A stretch of DNA of 64,000 nt from Anoxynatronum buryatiense (GCF_900182905.1 NZ_FXUF01000007.1:124001-188000), one strand, 5' to 3'; positions 9,130-18,483 are shown, counted from the first letter of the stretch. Made by a program: numbers and translations. The notes: generated by a model not told the origin, from the sequence alone.

Positions 9130-10416
9130 ATGGAAAAACTGATTATTAAAGGCGGCGTTAAACTGAAAGGCCAGGTGGATGTCAGCGGATTCAAGAATTC
9201 AGCGGTGGCACTGATTCCGGCAACGGTACTGGCGGGTGCGCCCTGTGTGATCGATAATCTGCCGGGCATCAGCGATATCAAAATACTGACACAAATTCTC
9301 CGTGACCTGGGAGCCACTGTCACAGAAAATGGCCTGAACCCTGTGAATGGATCTCATTCCCTTCACATCGACACCACCACCATGACCGAATGCTATGCTG
9401 ATTACGACATGGCAAAAAACCTGCGGGCATCCTACTATTTTCTGGGAGCTGCCCTGGGCCGCTTTAAAAAAGCACGCGTTGCCTATCCTGGCGGGTGCAA
9501 TATTGGTGTGCGTCCCATCGATCAGCACATCAAAGGCTTTGAAGCCCTGGGAGCCACTGTATCCATTGAGCACGGCATTATTTCCGTTGAAGCGGAAAAG
9601 CTGGTGGGCACCGAAATATACCTTGATATGGTCAGCGTGGGCGCCACCATCAACGTGATGCTGGCAGCGGTGATGGCAGAAGGCCGCACCGTGATTGAAA
9701 ACGCAGCCAAAGAACCTCATATTGTTGATGTGGCCAACTTTCTCAACTGCATGGGCGCCGAAATTCGTGGAGCAGGAACCGACGTGATTCGCATCAATGG
9801 CGTGGAAAAACTGGGTGGTTGTAACCATACCGTGATTCCCGACCAGATCGAAGCCGGCACCTATATGATCGCCGCTGCCGCCACTGGTGGTGATGTGGTG
9901 GTGAACAAAGTCATTCCCAAGCATTTGGAGTCGGTCACCGCCAAGCTGAAAGAAATGGGCGTTGAAATCACCGAAGAAGATGAATCCCTGAGTGTGCGGG
10001 TGAATGCCACCAAACCCCTGAAAAATGTCAACATTAAAACCCTGGTGTATCCCGGGTTTCCCACCGATTTACAGCAGCCCATGAGCGCCCTTCTTTCTGT
10101 GGCCAAGGGCATTGGGATCGTCACCGAAACCATTTTTGAAGGCCGGTTTAAACATGTGGATCAGCTGAAAAAAATGGGCGCCAACATTAAAGTGGAAGGC
10201 CGGGTGGCAGTTATTGAAGGTGTGGATAATCTCATGGGAGCCACCGTTACCGCTACCGATCTGCGGGCGGCGGCTTCGCTGGTGATTGCCGGGCTCATGG
10301 CCGAAGGCACCACCGAAGTGGAGAACATTCATTTTCTGGACAGGGGCTACGACCTGTTTCAGGAAAAAATTCAAAACCTGGGAGCAGATGTGCACCGGGT
10401 CACCGTGGAAGACTAA
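9130..10416 (+). CDS. murA: UDP-N-acetylglucosamine 1-carboxyvinyltransferase
   Basis: 428 residues, standard length for MurA, which transfers enolpyruvate from PEP to UDP-GlcNAc in the first committed step of peptidoglycan synthesis in the cytoplasm. The N-terminal [26 protein letters not shown] matches the substrate-binding start of MurA/EPSP synthases, with the conserved Lys-Asn pair (FKNSA). The loop that normally carries the fosfomycin-target Cys reads [13 protein letters not shown] here, so the Cys is present. Its location between yycI and walJ is unlike the Bacillus order and couples a wall-synthesis enzyme to the WalRK operon. Confidence 0.93.
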   Translation: MEKLIIKGGVKLKGQVDVSGFKNSAVALIPATVLAGAPCVIDNLPGISDIKILTQILRDLGATVTENGLNPVNGSHSLHIDTTTMTECYADYDMAKNLRASYYFLGAALGRFKKARVAYPGGCNIGVRPIDQHIKGFEALGATVSIEHGIISVEAEKLVGTEIYLDMVSVGATINVMLAAVMAEGRTVIENAAKEPHIVDVANFLNCMGAEIRGAGTDVIRINGVEKLGGCNHTVIPDQIEAGTYMIAAAATGGDVVVNKVIPKHLESVTAKLKEMGVEITEEDESLSVRVNATKPLKNVNIKTLVYPGFPTDLQQPMSALLSVAKGIGIVTETIFEGRFKHVDQLKKMGANIKVEGRVAVIEGVDNLMGATVTATDLRAAASLVIAGLMAEGTTEVENIHFLDRGYDLFQEKIQNLGADVHRVTVED

Positions 10417-10433
10417 CCGCGGGAGGCATCAGC

Positions 10434-11240
10434 ATGGAAACCTTATTCTGTACCCTGGCCAGCGGCAGCAGCGGCAACTGTCACCTTCTCAGCAACAACG
10501 GAGAAGCCCTGCTCATTGACGCCGGTCTCAGCGGCAAACAGATTCAGCAGCGTCTGACAGATGTCAGCGTTGACCCCGCCCGGCTGACGGGGATTCTCAT
10601 CAGCCACGAACATCAGGACCATATCCAGGGTGCCGGGATTTTATCCCGGCGCTTTGACTTACCCATTTATGCCAACGCTGCCACCTGGGAAGCCATGGCA
10701 CCCAAACTGGGAAACATCAAGCCGGAGCATCAGCGTATTTTTGATTCAAAGAAGCCCTTCGCTGTGGGAAGCATTGGAATCACACCCTACCACCTTTCCC
10801 ATGATGCGGCGGAACCGGTGGGTTTTGTCATGGAAACAGGCAAAGTGAAGGTGTGCATCGCCACTGATCTGGGGCAGATTCCCACCACCCTGATGAAAAC
10901 CGTTGAAAATGCCGATTTGGTGATCATGGAATCCAATCACGATGTGGACATGCTTCAGGTGGGGCATTACCCCTACCCCTTAAAGCGCCGTATTTTGTCA
11001 GACCTGGGGCATCTGTCCAATGAAGCCGCAGGGATGGCTGTGGTGGACATGGTGCGCAACAATGTGAAGTCAGTGCTGCTGGCGCATCTCAGCCGGGAAA
11101 ATAACTTTCCCGCCCTGGCCCTTTCCACCGTCACCGGCATACTGGCAGAAAACGGCATGGTGCCTGGCAGGGATCTGGAACTGAATTTGTCTGTCCGCGA
11201 GCATGTCAGCTGTTTGTACCGATTTGCCACGGGTACATAA
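10434..11240 (+). CDS. walJ: WalJ/YycJ metallo-beta-lactamase-fold protein
   Basis: 268-residue MBL-fold hydrolase. The metal-binding motif appears as SHEHQDHIQG with further ligands around LSHDA, CIATDLG and ESNHD. The N-terminal LASGSSGNCHLLSNN segment is typical of YycJ. In other Firmicutes this protein links cell-wall signalling and DNA-strand processing; its substrate is not settled. It starts 17 bases after murA with GGGAGG and is followed 18 bases later by htrA. Confidence 0.88.
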   Translation: METLFCTLASGSSGNCHLLSNNGEALLIDAGLSGKQIQQRLTDVSVDPARLTGILISHEHQDHIQGAGILSRRFDLPIYANAATWEAMAPKLGNIKPEHQRIFDSKKPFAVGSIGITPYHLSHDAAEPVGFVMETGKVKVCIATDLGQIPTTLMKTVENADLVIMESNHDVDMLQVGHYPYPLKRRILSDLGHLSNEAAGMAVVDMVRNNVKSVLLAHLSRENNFPALALSTVTGILAENGMVPGRDLELNLSVREHVSCLYRFATGT

Positions 11241-11258
11241 TGGAAGAGGTGTTGAAAA

Positions 11259-13082
11259 ATGGACAAAGAAAAACGAACAGAACAGGAAATGCAAGGAAAA
11301 CAGTCACACCGGCAGAATCACCAACAGGAAGAAAAACAGGTACACGAACAACAATCGGATGATCTGAAAAAAAACCAGATGGAAGAAATGGAAGCAAAAG
11401 AAATGCAGCAGCAAGAGCCGTTTCCTGAAAAACCAGAGACACCGGAAGTCAAAGAAAGACTTCAAACTGACGAGGAATCCATTCATCAGGCAGAAGAAGA
11501 GCCGTTTCAGATCACGCTGCAGCCAGAGAATAAGCAACCTTTACAGCCGCAACGGCTTGAAAAGACAAATGAACCAGAGGAAATGGATGAACCTGTGTCA
11601 TACCGGGATCATCAGGAAAATCCCGATCATCAAGAAACTCAGGAAAACCCGGAAGCTTTGGAAGGCGGCATGCCTTCCCAAAACGACATATCTTTCGATA
11701 AGCCTGAAAATCCTGAGGCGCACGAGATACAGGAATCAGATGTAACCCTTGAAGAACCGGAAGACACCTTTGAGGTGGACCTGGTGGGGGAACCCCGCAA
11801 GCTGGATGATCAGGCTGCCCCCATAAACGGGGCTCAAATGGCTGTATCAGGAGGCTTCCATGCCACAACAGCTGCTCCAGAAACCGTGTCAGATACTTCT
11901 TCAGCAGCATCTTCAACGGCTTCTTCAACAGAAGCGATGATATCTAAAGCGGCACATCTCCCCATCCCCAAAGGTCACCGGTTGCTGCCCCGTCGCACCC
12001 TTTTCACCATGTTGCTGGCGGCGGTGCTGGCGGGGGCAGTTCTCAGCTTTGCCCTCTTTTATGCCATGCTGCCAACCCTTCTTCAAGTTCGGGGAATTGC
12101 CACCGGGGGTGGAAATCAGGGCTCATCAGTGGTGATTCAGCCCCATGAAGACCTGACGGTTTACAGCGCTGTCGCCCAAAAGGCCATGCCCTCTGTGGTG
12201 GGAATCACCACAGTGCAGATGCAGCAAGGATTTTTCTCCGGACCCCAGCGCTCAGAAGGGCTGGGCACCGGTGTTATCGTTGATGAGCGGGGTTATATTC
12301 TTACCAACTCCCACGTGATTCGGGACGGCCAGGCAGACGAAGTCATGGTGCTTCTCCACGACGGCAGCCAGCTTCCGGCAGAAGTCCTCTGGTTTGAGCA
12401 GTCCATGGATCTGGCGGTCATTAAAATTGAAGGTGCCGTCGATCTGGTGCCGGCCGAGCTGGGCAACAGCGATGAACTCATTGTGGGTGAAATTGTGGTG
12501 GCCATTGGCAATCCCCTGGGACTGAACTTTGAACGCACCCTCACCCAGGGCGTCATCAGCGGGCTGAACCGCAGTATAGCCGTGAGCCAGAACCAAATCA
12601 TCGATAATCTCATACAAACCGATGCTTCCATTAACCCTGGCAACAGCGGCGGCCCTCTTCTCAACGCACGGGGGCAGGTGATTGGCATCAACACTGCCAA
12701 AATCCAAACCGGGGAAGGCCTTGGTTTTTCCATTCCCATCAATACATCCAAACCCATTGTTGATCAGTTCATCGAGCGGGGCGAATTCCGCCGGGTGTAC
12801 CTGGGCATCAGAGGCTTTAATGCCGAAAATGTGGAAGATGCCACCGGTGTTCCTCTCAGTGTTGATAAGGGCGTCTATATTGTGGAAGTGGTGCCTGAAT
12901 CGGCTGCCGAAGTCGCTGATCTGCGCCCGGGAGATGTGGTCATTGCCCTTGGGGATCAACCGGTGCAAACCATGGGTGAGCTGATTCGTGAGCTTTACAA
13001 ATATCGTCCGGGTGATGAAACCACCGTCACCTACTTGCGCAACACCCGGGAAGAAACCGTCACCATTGTGCTCCAGGATTAA
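11259..13082 (+). CDS. htrA: HtrA/DegP-type membrane serine protease
   Basis: 607 residues. An unusual ~240-residue cytoplasmic N-terminus, rich in Glu, Gln, Pro and Lys, precedes one transmembrane helix (LFTMLLAAVLAGAVLSFALF). The trypsin-like domain follows, with the catalytic His in TNSHVIRD, Asp in SMDLAVIKIE and Ser in NPGNSGGPLLN. One PDZ domain closes the protein (RPGDVVIALGDQPV). It degrades or refolds misfolded exported proteins and is the usual last gene of the wal operon. The acidic low-complexity extension is far longer than in most homologues and echoes the Gln-rich stretches in neighbouring proteins. Confidence 0.93.
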   Translation: MDKEKRTEQEMQGKQSHRQNHQQEEKQVHEQQSDDLKKNQMEEMEAKEMQQQEPFPEKPETPEVKERLQTDEESIHQAEEEPFQITLQPENKQPLQPQRLEKTNEPEEMDEPVSYRDHQENPDHQETQENPEALEGGMPSQNDISFDKPENPEAHEIQESDVTLEEPEDTFEVDLVGEPRKLDDQAAPINGAQMAVSGGFHATTAAPETVSDTSSAASSTASSTEAMISKAAHLPIPKGHRLLPRRTLFTMLLAAVLAGAVLSFALFYAMLPTLLQVRGIATGGGNQGSSVVIQPHEDLTVYSAVAQKAMPSVVGITTVQMQQGFFSGPQRSEGLGTGVIVDERGYILTNSHVIRDGQADEVMVLLHDGSQLPAEVLWFEQSMDLAVIKIEGAVDLVPAELGNSDELIVGEIVVAIGNPLGLNFERTLTQGVISGLNRSIAVSQNQIIDNLIQTDASINPGNSGGPLLNARGQVIGINTAKIQTGEGLGFSIPINTSKPIVDQFIERGEFRRVYLGIRGFNAENVEDATGVPLSVDKGVYIVEVVPESAAEVADLRPGDVVIALGDQPVQTMGELIRELYKYRPGDETTVTYLRNTREETVTIVLQD

Positions 13083-13120
13083 GGCAGTACCCGAAGCAAA
13101 ATTTTATCAATGCCCATGAC

Positions 13121-13184
13121 AACGCCCCACTGATCAGTTACTTGAAATCATAAGATTTCAGGCCTGCCAGGGGGGCGTTTTTTT
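13121..13184 (+). terminator. Terminator of the wal operon
   Basis: AACGCCCC pairs with GGGGCGTT across ~43 bases that include an inner TTGAAATC/GATTTCA stem; a run of seven T follows. Confidence 0.75.
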
Positions 13185-13185
13185 A

Positions 13186-13312
13186 AGGCACAGGAAATAG
13201 TATGCGCAAAAGCTGTGGATAACGTTTTGGTAATGGTTTTAAGCTTTTCATTCACTATTCGCTATTCACTATCACTTAATCACTGTAAAACTGCTGTAGG
13301 CAGTTTTACTCA
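13186..13312 (+). repeat. Dispersed repeat B, copy 2
   Basis: Same order of blocks as at 2508-2636: ATGCGCAAAA, AGCTGTGGATAA, a CACTATTCGCTATTCACTATCAC run, and an ACTGC/GCAGT hairpin. Like copy 1 it directly follows an operon terminator. Confidence 0.6.
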
Positions 13313-13358
13313 TAGATGGAAGACAGCATAGATTGGGCATCATTGACGGCAGAGCATA

Positions 13359-14348
13359 CTAAAAAAGAAATTCTTCTGATTTGGGGAACAGGCCGTAAAG
13401 CCCACCGGTGTGGACGAAAAGAATACGCTGGGAATCGGCAAAGAAGCCGGTGTTCTCTTCAATCTCTGTCACCAGACCCCGAAAAGCTTTTCCCGTATAC
13501 ACCGGGTCAAGAAAAACGCCTTCCTCTCTGGCGATGCGTCGAATAAACGCCATTTCCTCCGGCGTGTTCAGGGCATAACCCCGGCCACTGTAACCATCCA
13601 GAAAGGTGATTTCTTCTGAAGGCAGCGGTGTTCCCGGAGCCACACGGCCCAGGCATTCCGTTGTCAGCTGGGTGATGATGGGCCGAAAAAGCCGGCTGTC
13701 ATCGGTAATGGGAACCCCCACCACCCGGTGACGGCTGCCTCCCAGCATATTGCCCAGCACCAGGCCAGCGTGGGTGCCGCCGGAACCAACGGCACAGACA
13801 ATAGTATCAAAAGGTGCCTCAAGGGTGTCTTCCTGCAGCCGTATTTCTTCATAAGCAGCAGCATAGCCGAAGGTGCCAATGGCGTTGGAAGCGCCCATGG
13901 GCAGCAGATATGCCGGAGTTCCCTTTTCATCATAGGCCGCCTTCAGGGTGGCCATCACCTGCAGATGGCCATCGTTAAAATCTTCCGGTTCCATGAATGT
14001 AAACGTACAGCCCAGCAGCTGATCCAGTAACAGGTTGCCATGGTCTGGTCCCTGGGGGCGTCCCCGCAGCACCAGGTGACAGTCCAGCCCCAGCTTGCGT
14101 GCGGCCACCGCCGTCGCCCGGGCGTGGTTTGACTGAAGGCCGCCGCAGGTGATGAGCACCTTCGCCCCCTGCTCCAAAGCCTCTTGCAGGGCAAACTCCA
14201 GCTTGCGCACCTTGTTGCCGCTGAGTTCCATGCCGGTGAAATCATCCCGCTTCAAATACAGCTCTTTGCCCAGGGTGACAGACAGCCGTTCCAGTTTTTC
14301 AACGGGTGTTGGCAGGTGGGCCAGCGTTAGCTTCTTGGGTAATCCCAT
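13359..14348 (-). CDS. D-cysteine desulfhydrase / ACC deaminase family PLP enzyme
   Basis: 329-residue fold-type II PLP enzyme. The PLP lysine is in the SGNKVRKLEF motif and the phosphate-binding loop appears as GSGGTHAGL. SNHARATAVAARKLG is also typical of the D-cysteine desulfhydrase/ACC deaminase group. The likely reaction is D-cysteine to pyruvate, sulfide and ammonia; ACC deaminase cannot be excluded without key-residue comparison. ATG 14348 is chosen over GTG 14354 because of its 9-base spacing to GGGGAGG. It appears monocistronic, reading away from the P-II gene by ~100 bases on the same strand. Confidence 0.85.
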   Translation of the reverse strand: MGLPKKLTLAHLPTPVEKLERLSVTLGKELYLKRDDFTGMELSGNKVRKLEFALQEALEQGAKVLITCGGLQSNHARATAVAARKLGLDCHLVLRGRPQGPDHGNLLLDQLLGCTFTFMEPEDFNDGHLQVMATLKAAYDEKGTPAYLLPMGASNAIGTFGYAAAYEEIRLQEDTLEAPFDTIVCAVGSGGTHAGLVLGNMLGGSRHRVVGVPITDDSRLFRPIITQLTTECLGRVAPGTPLPSEEITFLDGYSGRGYALNTPEEMAFIRRIAREEGVFLDPVYTGKAFRGLVTEIEENTGFFADSQRILFVHTGGLYGLFPKSEEFLF

Positions 14349-14456
14349 AGTCACATTCCTCCCCTTCGTTTTGTGCCCGTCATTCCATGGAAAAACTCCG
14401 TGAAGGCAGGTCCATTAAGGTGCTGCCATTAACACAGTTCAATTGAAGGCGTGCCA

Positions 14457-15122
14457 TTAATGCAATCCAAAGGTTTGGGTCACATTCTGAATGAAGATGA
14501 TCCCATTGCCTGGCTCGTCGATATGAAGCTTCTCCCGGATGGTGGCAGCAATGGCTTTGGTTTGGTGGTTTTCAGAAATAATGAGCACAATTTCTTTCTC
14601 AGGTTCAATTTCCATGGCAAAAAGGGTGCTGGTTTCATGAATACCCGAACCCCGGGCATTGATAATGGTGCCACCCCTTGAGCCTGCCTCTGTGGCGGCT
14701 TCAATCACTTCTTCAGCTTTTCCCCGGTCAACAATCACCATAATGGCCTGATGCATGGCATCTCCCATCCCTTCTGATTCGTTCGGCTGGTCACAGGCCA
14801 GCATTTCAGCACCCAGCACAGACACAATGCCTGTGCTGAAGACGATGCCTCGGTTGGCTTTATCAAATCGAAATTTGTCATTCAGTTGCTGCATGGCTTC
14901 CCGGGCAGTTGTTTTCTCTGCCGCCATGACCACAATCTCCCGGCGCACCTCATTCAGTTCCAAAAAGGCCAGCAATGTGTTGCGAATGGTTCCCTTTCCC
15001 AGAAAAATGGTGCCGCCGGTGACGCCGTGCTGCTTGGCATGTTTAATGATTTTACTGCCCATTCCAAAATTAACAATGACACAAATCAGCTCAAACTCCC
15101 GGCAACCCTCAGGATGCATCAT
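14457..15122 (-). CDS. Tandem P-II-like regulatory protein paired with DUF1538
   Basis: 221 residues made of two GlnB-like ferredoxin-fold halves. Each has an alternating beta-alpha pattern with a glycine-rich turn (GVTGGTIFLGKG in the first, GSRGGTIINARGSG in the second) where P-II proteins bind nucleotide. It overlaps the DUF1538 membrane gene upstream by 14 bases, implying coupled translation and a physical partnership, as for GlnK with AmtB. The ligand and the transported solute are unknown. No canonical uridylylation tyrosine loop is evident. Confidence 0.82.
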   Translation of the reverse strand: MMHPEGCREFELICVIVNFGMGSKIIKHAKQHGVTGGTIFLGKGTIRNTLLAFLELNEVRREIVVMAAEKTTAREAMQQLNDKFRFDKANRGIVFSTGIVSVLGAEMLACDQPNESEGMGDAMHQAIMVIVDRGKAEEVIEAATEAGSRGGTIINARGSGIHETSTLFAMEIEPEKEIVLIISENHQTKAIAATIREKLHIDEPGNGIIFIQNVTQTFGLH

Positions 15123-16605
15123 TCGCCTTCACCCCTTCCTTTTTTGATTTTATTTCAAACAAAAGTCCCAGAATTTCCAGTGTGATAATAGGGGTGAGGG
15201 CAACGGTGGCAATCATGCCGAAGCCGTCCAATAACACGCTGGCACCCTCCACCGCATCGGCAGCCCCCTGGGTGAAGGCCAGAATGAAAGTGGCGGTCAT
15301 GGGGCCGGTGGCCACCCCGCCTGCATCGAAGGCAATCCCGACAAAAAGCTTGGGCACTACATACATCAGGCCCACGGCCACCAGATATCCCGGCAGCAGA
15401 TAATGCCACAGGGCAATACCGGGTGTGACCACCCGCAGCATCGACAGGGCGACAGCAGCTCCCACCCCCAGTGAAAGGGCAATGAGCACTGCGTTTCGCT
15501 TCACATAGCCACTGGTGACCTCTTCAATCTGATGGGTGAGTACGTACACCGCCGGTTCTGCCAGAATGGTGACCACTCCCAGCACAAAGCCAACCAGAAT
15601 CAGTAAAAGGGGCTGATTCATCTCTGCCAGGCGCCGGCCCACTTCACTGCCCACTTCCATAAAACCGGCATTAACCCCTGTTAAAAAAATGAAGAGCCCC
15701 AAAAAAGCATACACAAAGCCTTTCACCATTCGGAAAAAAGCCCGGGATTTCAGGTGAAAAGTGATTTTCTGAAGCACCAGTAAAATGACCAGCAAAGGCA
15801 ACACGGCCATGAAGCTTTCCCGCAGCACAATCGGTATCACCCCGAGAAACGGGCGAAGGATGCCTGTGGCGGCAGTGACACTCGACGGCAACGTGCCGGC
15901 GAAAGAATCTGCAGGGGATAGAATTCCCATGAGCAATACAGCAAGAATGGCTCCGGCAGAAGTGATGGCCACCAGGCCAAAGCTGTCTTTTTCAGAGGCT
16001 TTACTGTCTTTTTTCAGATGGGAGACCCCCACGGCAAGGGATAGAATAAAAGGCACCGCCAGCACACCGGTGGTGGCACCGGAGGCATCAAAGGAAATGG
16101 CCAGAAACTCGGAAGAAGTGAAAATGGCCAGCAAAAAAATGATGCCGTATAGAAAGGTTAATATCTTAAAAAGGGGCACGTTGGCAACAATACGAATAAA
16201 GCCGAAGGCCAGCATAATGGCCATACCCACAGACACCACCACCAAAATGGCTATACTGGAGATCTGCCCCGCAGTGACGGCATCCACCTGGTTGGCTAGT
16301 ACAATCAGACCGGGCTCAGCAATGGAGATAAAAAAACCCAGAATCAAGCCTGCGGCAATCACAATGGAAAGCCGGTTTGTCTTGGTGAGACTGGTGCCGG
16401 TGAGGCCTCCCAGAGGAGCGATGGCAATATCGACACCAATGAGAAAGAATGCCAGGCCCAGAACAATGAGCAGGGCGCCCAGCAAAAATCGCACCAGCAG
16501 GGGGAGGCTCAGGGGTGTGATGGTCAGACCGAAGAGAAGCACAATCACCGTAATGGGTAAGACCGACGTCAGCACTTCCTTTAATTTTTCTGTCAGGATG
16601 TTCAT
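15109..16605 (-). CDS. DUF1538 family integral membrane protein
   Basis: 498-residue, highly hydrophobic protein with roughly 12 transmembrane helices arranged as two homologous halves: the motif AEPGLIVLANQVDAVTAG in the first half is matched by AEPAVYVLTHQIEEVTSG in the second, and SFDASGATTGVLAVPFILSLAVG by AFDAGGVATGPMTATFILAFTQG. Such inverted or tandem duplication is typical of secondary transporters. Function of DUF1538 is not established; the co-encoded P-II-like protein suggests gated ion or nutrient transport. Preceded by a 430-base gap with an 18-bp tandem repeat. Confidence 0.88.
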   Translation of the reverse strand: MNILTEKLKEVLTSVLPITVIVLLFGLTITPLSLPLLVRFLLGALLIVLGLAFFLIGVDIAIAPLGGLTGTSLTKTNRLSIVIAAGLILGFFISIAEPGLIVLANQVDAVTAGQISSIAILVVVSVGMAIMLAFGFIRIVANVPLFKILTFLYGIIFLLAIFTSSEFLAISFDASGATTGVLAVPFILSLAVGVSHLKKDSKASEKDSFGLVAITSAGAILAVLLMGILSPADSFAGTLPSSVTAATGILRPFLGVIPIVLRESFMAVLPLLVILLVLQKITFHLKSRAFFRMVKGFVYAFLGLFIFLTGVNAGFMEVGSEVGRRLAEMNQPLLLILVGFVLGVVTILAEPAVYVLTHQIEEVTSGYVKRNAVLIALSLGVGAAVALSMLRVVTPGIALWHYLLPGYLVAVGLMYVVPKLFVGIAFDAGGVATGPMTATFILAFTQGAADAVEGASVLLDGFGMIATVALTPIITLEILGLLFEIKSKKEGVKANDAS

Positions 16606-16718
16606 GAAAGTCCACTTCCTTTAGTAGAGACATCCGGTTCACATATTAGAAACATCCGGTTCACAGCGGGTTGATACAGCAGTTCATCTTATTCTTATTA
16701 TAGACGTAACTCATGGGG

Positions 16719-16790
16719 AAAGCAATGAAGGCAGTAAAAGCAATGAAGGCAGTAAAAGCAATGAAGGCAGTAAAAGCAATGAAGGCAGTA
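16719..16790. repeat. 18-bp tandem repeat (4 units)
   Basis: AAAGCAATGAAGGCAGTA repeated four times without change, with decaying units to about 16860. Lies in the 16606-17032 gap between divergent genes. No gene is seen in that gap; the repeat is near the DUF1538 promoter side. Confidence 0.9.
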
Positions 16791-17032
16791 AAAGCAGTGC
16801 AGGGAATAGAAGCAGGGAAAGTATTCAGAGCAAGAAAAGTGCTACAAGCAGTGCAGGAGTGTTGAAAGAAGGGCCGGGAGAATCCTGGCAGAGATCAGGC
16901 AGCAGTAACAACCGGTTCAACCAGGTGCTTTCTATGTGCATCCGGTTACCATCGCACTTTACCGGGTAGTAATGAGACAAGCAGCGAATCATCATAAAGA
17001 ACCATTAACATGAGGAAGAGGAGACTGGGCAG

Positions 17033-17524
17033 ATGAGCGATAAAAGTGAGCAAATAACCAAAAAAAGCCTGTTGGCAGTGACGGTGGTGGCAATGCTGTT
17101 CATTGGAATGCAAGGGTGCACCATGTCGGAAACAAACCCTTCACCGGAAGAAGACAGCCTCACTCCTCAGGATGAATCCCGGTGGGAAACAGTCACCTTT
17201 GATGAATGGCGGCAGTATGCTTTTGATGCCGGGTCGCTGAAACAATGGACAGATGGTGAAGGCAATGAAATTATTGATACGTGGGTAAGGGTGACCTATG
17301 AAAATCTGCCAGGAACAGCCCTCTATGACATCCAAAAGTGGCATGTGGATGCCCGTCAGAACAGATACCGCATTTCCGACAACTTTTCCTATGATCAGGA
17401 GGATAATCTCTGCGAAACGTGATTTCTCCAATACGAAGAGGTCTCGTGGAGACACCCGGAGCAGGAAAGTCCCATTCAGCATGTGCTGGATACCATTATC
17501 GCAGCGGCAGAAAACCTGCAGTGA
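17033..17524 (+). CDS. Putative lipoprotein with an in-frame UGA (nonsense mutation or selenocysteine)
   Basis: The first 129 codons (17033-17419) encode a lipoprotein: charged start, hydrophobic core LLAVTVVAMLFIG and lipobox MQGC. An in-frame TGA at 17420-17422 is followed by 33 further sense codons, protein-like in composition (FLQYEEVSW, then IQHVLDTIIAAAENLQ), ending at TGA 17522-17524. The context is Cys-Glu-Thr-UGA, a CxxU arrangement. Downstream GTCTC/GAGAC (17441-17453) forms a 5-bp hairpin with loop GTG, 23 bases after the UGA. The overall pattern (TWVRVTYE, LYDIQKWHVDARQNRYRI, final VSW) resembles small surface-adhesin-E-like proteins, where this position is not usually Cys, so a simple CGA-to-TGA mutation is the conservative reading. 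Confidence 0.55.
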
Positions 17525-17643
17525 AACAGGTTTTATTAAACCGTCAGAGGAAGCAGGTTACACAGAGCCGGCAATCCGGCAGAAAAAGCATTCTCCCGGG
17601 CCTGTGAATCATGCTGAAAGGCAGATGAAACACTGAGAAAGTG

Positions 17644-17758
17644 TGTCAAGTGTATGAAAAAACATGTCAATAGTCTGAGAAAATGTCATCTAAAAAGGAC
17701 AAAATTATTCTGAGAAAATGTCACTTTTTGAATGTCAAGTGTATGAAAAAGTGTTGAC
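17644..17758. mobile_element. Possible insertion-sequence end remnant
   Basis: TGTCAAGTGTATGAAAAA occurs at 17644 and 17733, and TCTGAGAAAATGTCA at 17674 and 17709, in mirrored order. Multiple short TGTCA-type repeats of this sort are seen at the termini of IS21-like elements. No transposase is present, so at most this is a solo end or relic. Confidence 0.35.
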
Positions 17759-17856
17759 ATATCGAAGAGATCGTGATAATTTAACTATATAAATTGCACG
17801 CAATTCAATTGATTAAAATGTAAAAAGCATATCGATTCCTTCCACAAGAACTTCAT

Positions 17857-17944
17857 ACCAAAGAACCAAAGAACCAAAGAACCAAAGAACCAAAGAACCA
17901 AAGAACCAAAGAACCAAAGAACCAAAGAACCAAAGTATCAAAGT
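17857..17944. repeat. 8-bp tandem repeat upstream of glutathione peroxidase
   Basis: Nine perfect ACCAAAGA units followed by two to three variants with ATCAAAG. It ends ~60 bases before the gpx start, with an AT-rich TATATAATGG just after it, so repeat number would change promoter spacing or leader length. The rest of 17525-18006 shows only the IS-like remnant. Confidence 0.9.
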
Positions 17945-18006
17945 ATCAAGAATTTATATAATGGAACTGAAAGCCGCAAGGCTGACAAAAGAGAGGATGG
18001 AATATA

Positions 18007-18483
18007 ATGGGATTCTATGAATTATCAGCAACCAATATCGACGGTGAAACAGTGAGCATGGCAGATTATAAGGGAAAAGTGGTGGTGGTGGTGAACACCG
18101 CCAGCAAATGCGGGCTGACACCTCAGTTCAAAGAGCTGGAAGCCATGTACCAGGACTACCGGGACAAAGGGTTCGAAATTCTTGGTTTTCCCACCAACCA
18201 GTTCGCCAACCAGGACCCGGGCAGCAACGATGAAATTCAACAGTTTTGTCAGTTAAACTACGGGGTTACCTTTACCATGTTTGAAAAAATTGATGTGAAT
18301 GGAGAAAATGCCCATCCGATTTTTAAATACCTGAAGCAGGAGAAAAAATCCCTGTTGGGCAGTGACATTAAATGGAACTTTGCCAAGTTCCTCATCGATT
18401 CCAGTGGCCAGGTGGTCAAGCGGTACGCCCCCACCACCGCGCCGGCAAAAATGAGAAAAGATATTGAAAAACAGTTGTCTTGA
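18007..18483 (+). CDS. Glutathione peroxidase family thiol peroxidase
   Basis: 158 residues, standard length. Contains the catalytic [11 protein letters not shown] segment with Cys (not selenocysteine), the GFPTNQF motif, and the conserved Trp-Asn pair in [10 protein letters not shown]. In bacteria lacking glutathione these enzymes use thioredoxin, reducing hydroperoxides in the cytoplasm. Monocistronic with GAGAGGATGGA upstream. A strong hairpin at 18533-18577 ends the unit. Regulation may involve the 8-bp repeat in front. Confidence 0.93.
   Translation: MGFYELSATNIDGETVSMADYKGKVVVVVNTASKCGLTPQFKELEAMYQDYRDKGFEILGFPTNQFANQDPGSNDEIQQFCQLNYGVTFTMFEKIDVNGENAHPIFKYLKQEKKSLLGSDIKWNFAKFLIDSSGQVVKRYAPTTAPAKMRKDIEKQLS

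Noticed and set aside
18007-18483. Selenocysteine glutathione peroxidase
   Set aside because: The active-site codon is TGC (Cys), not TGA.
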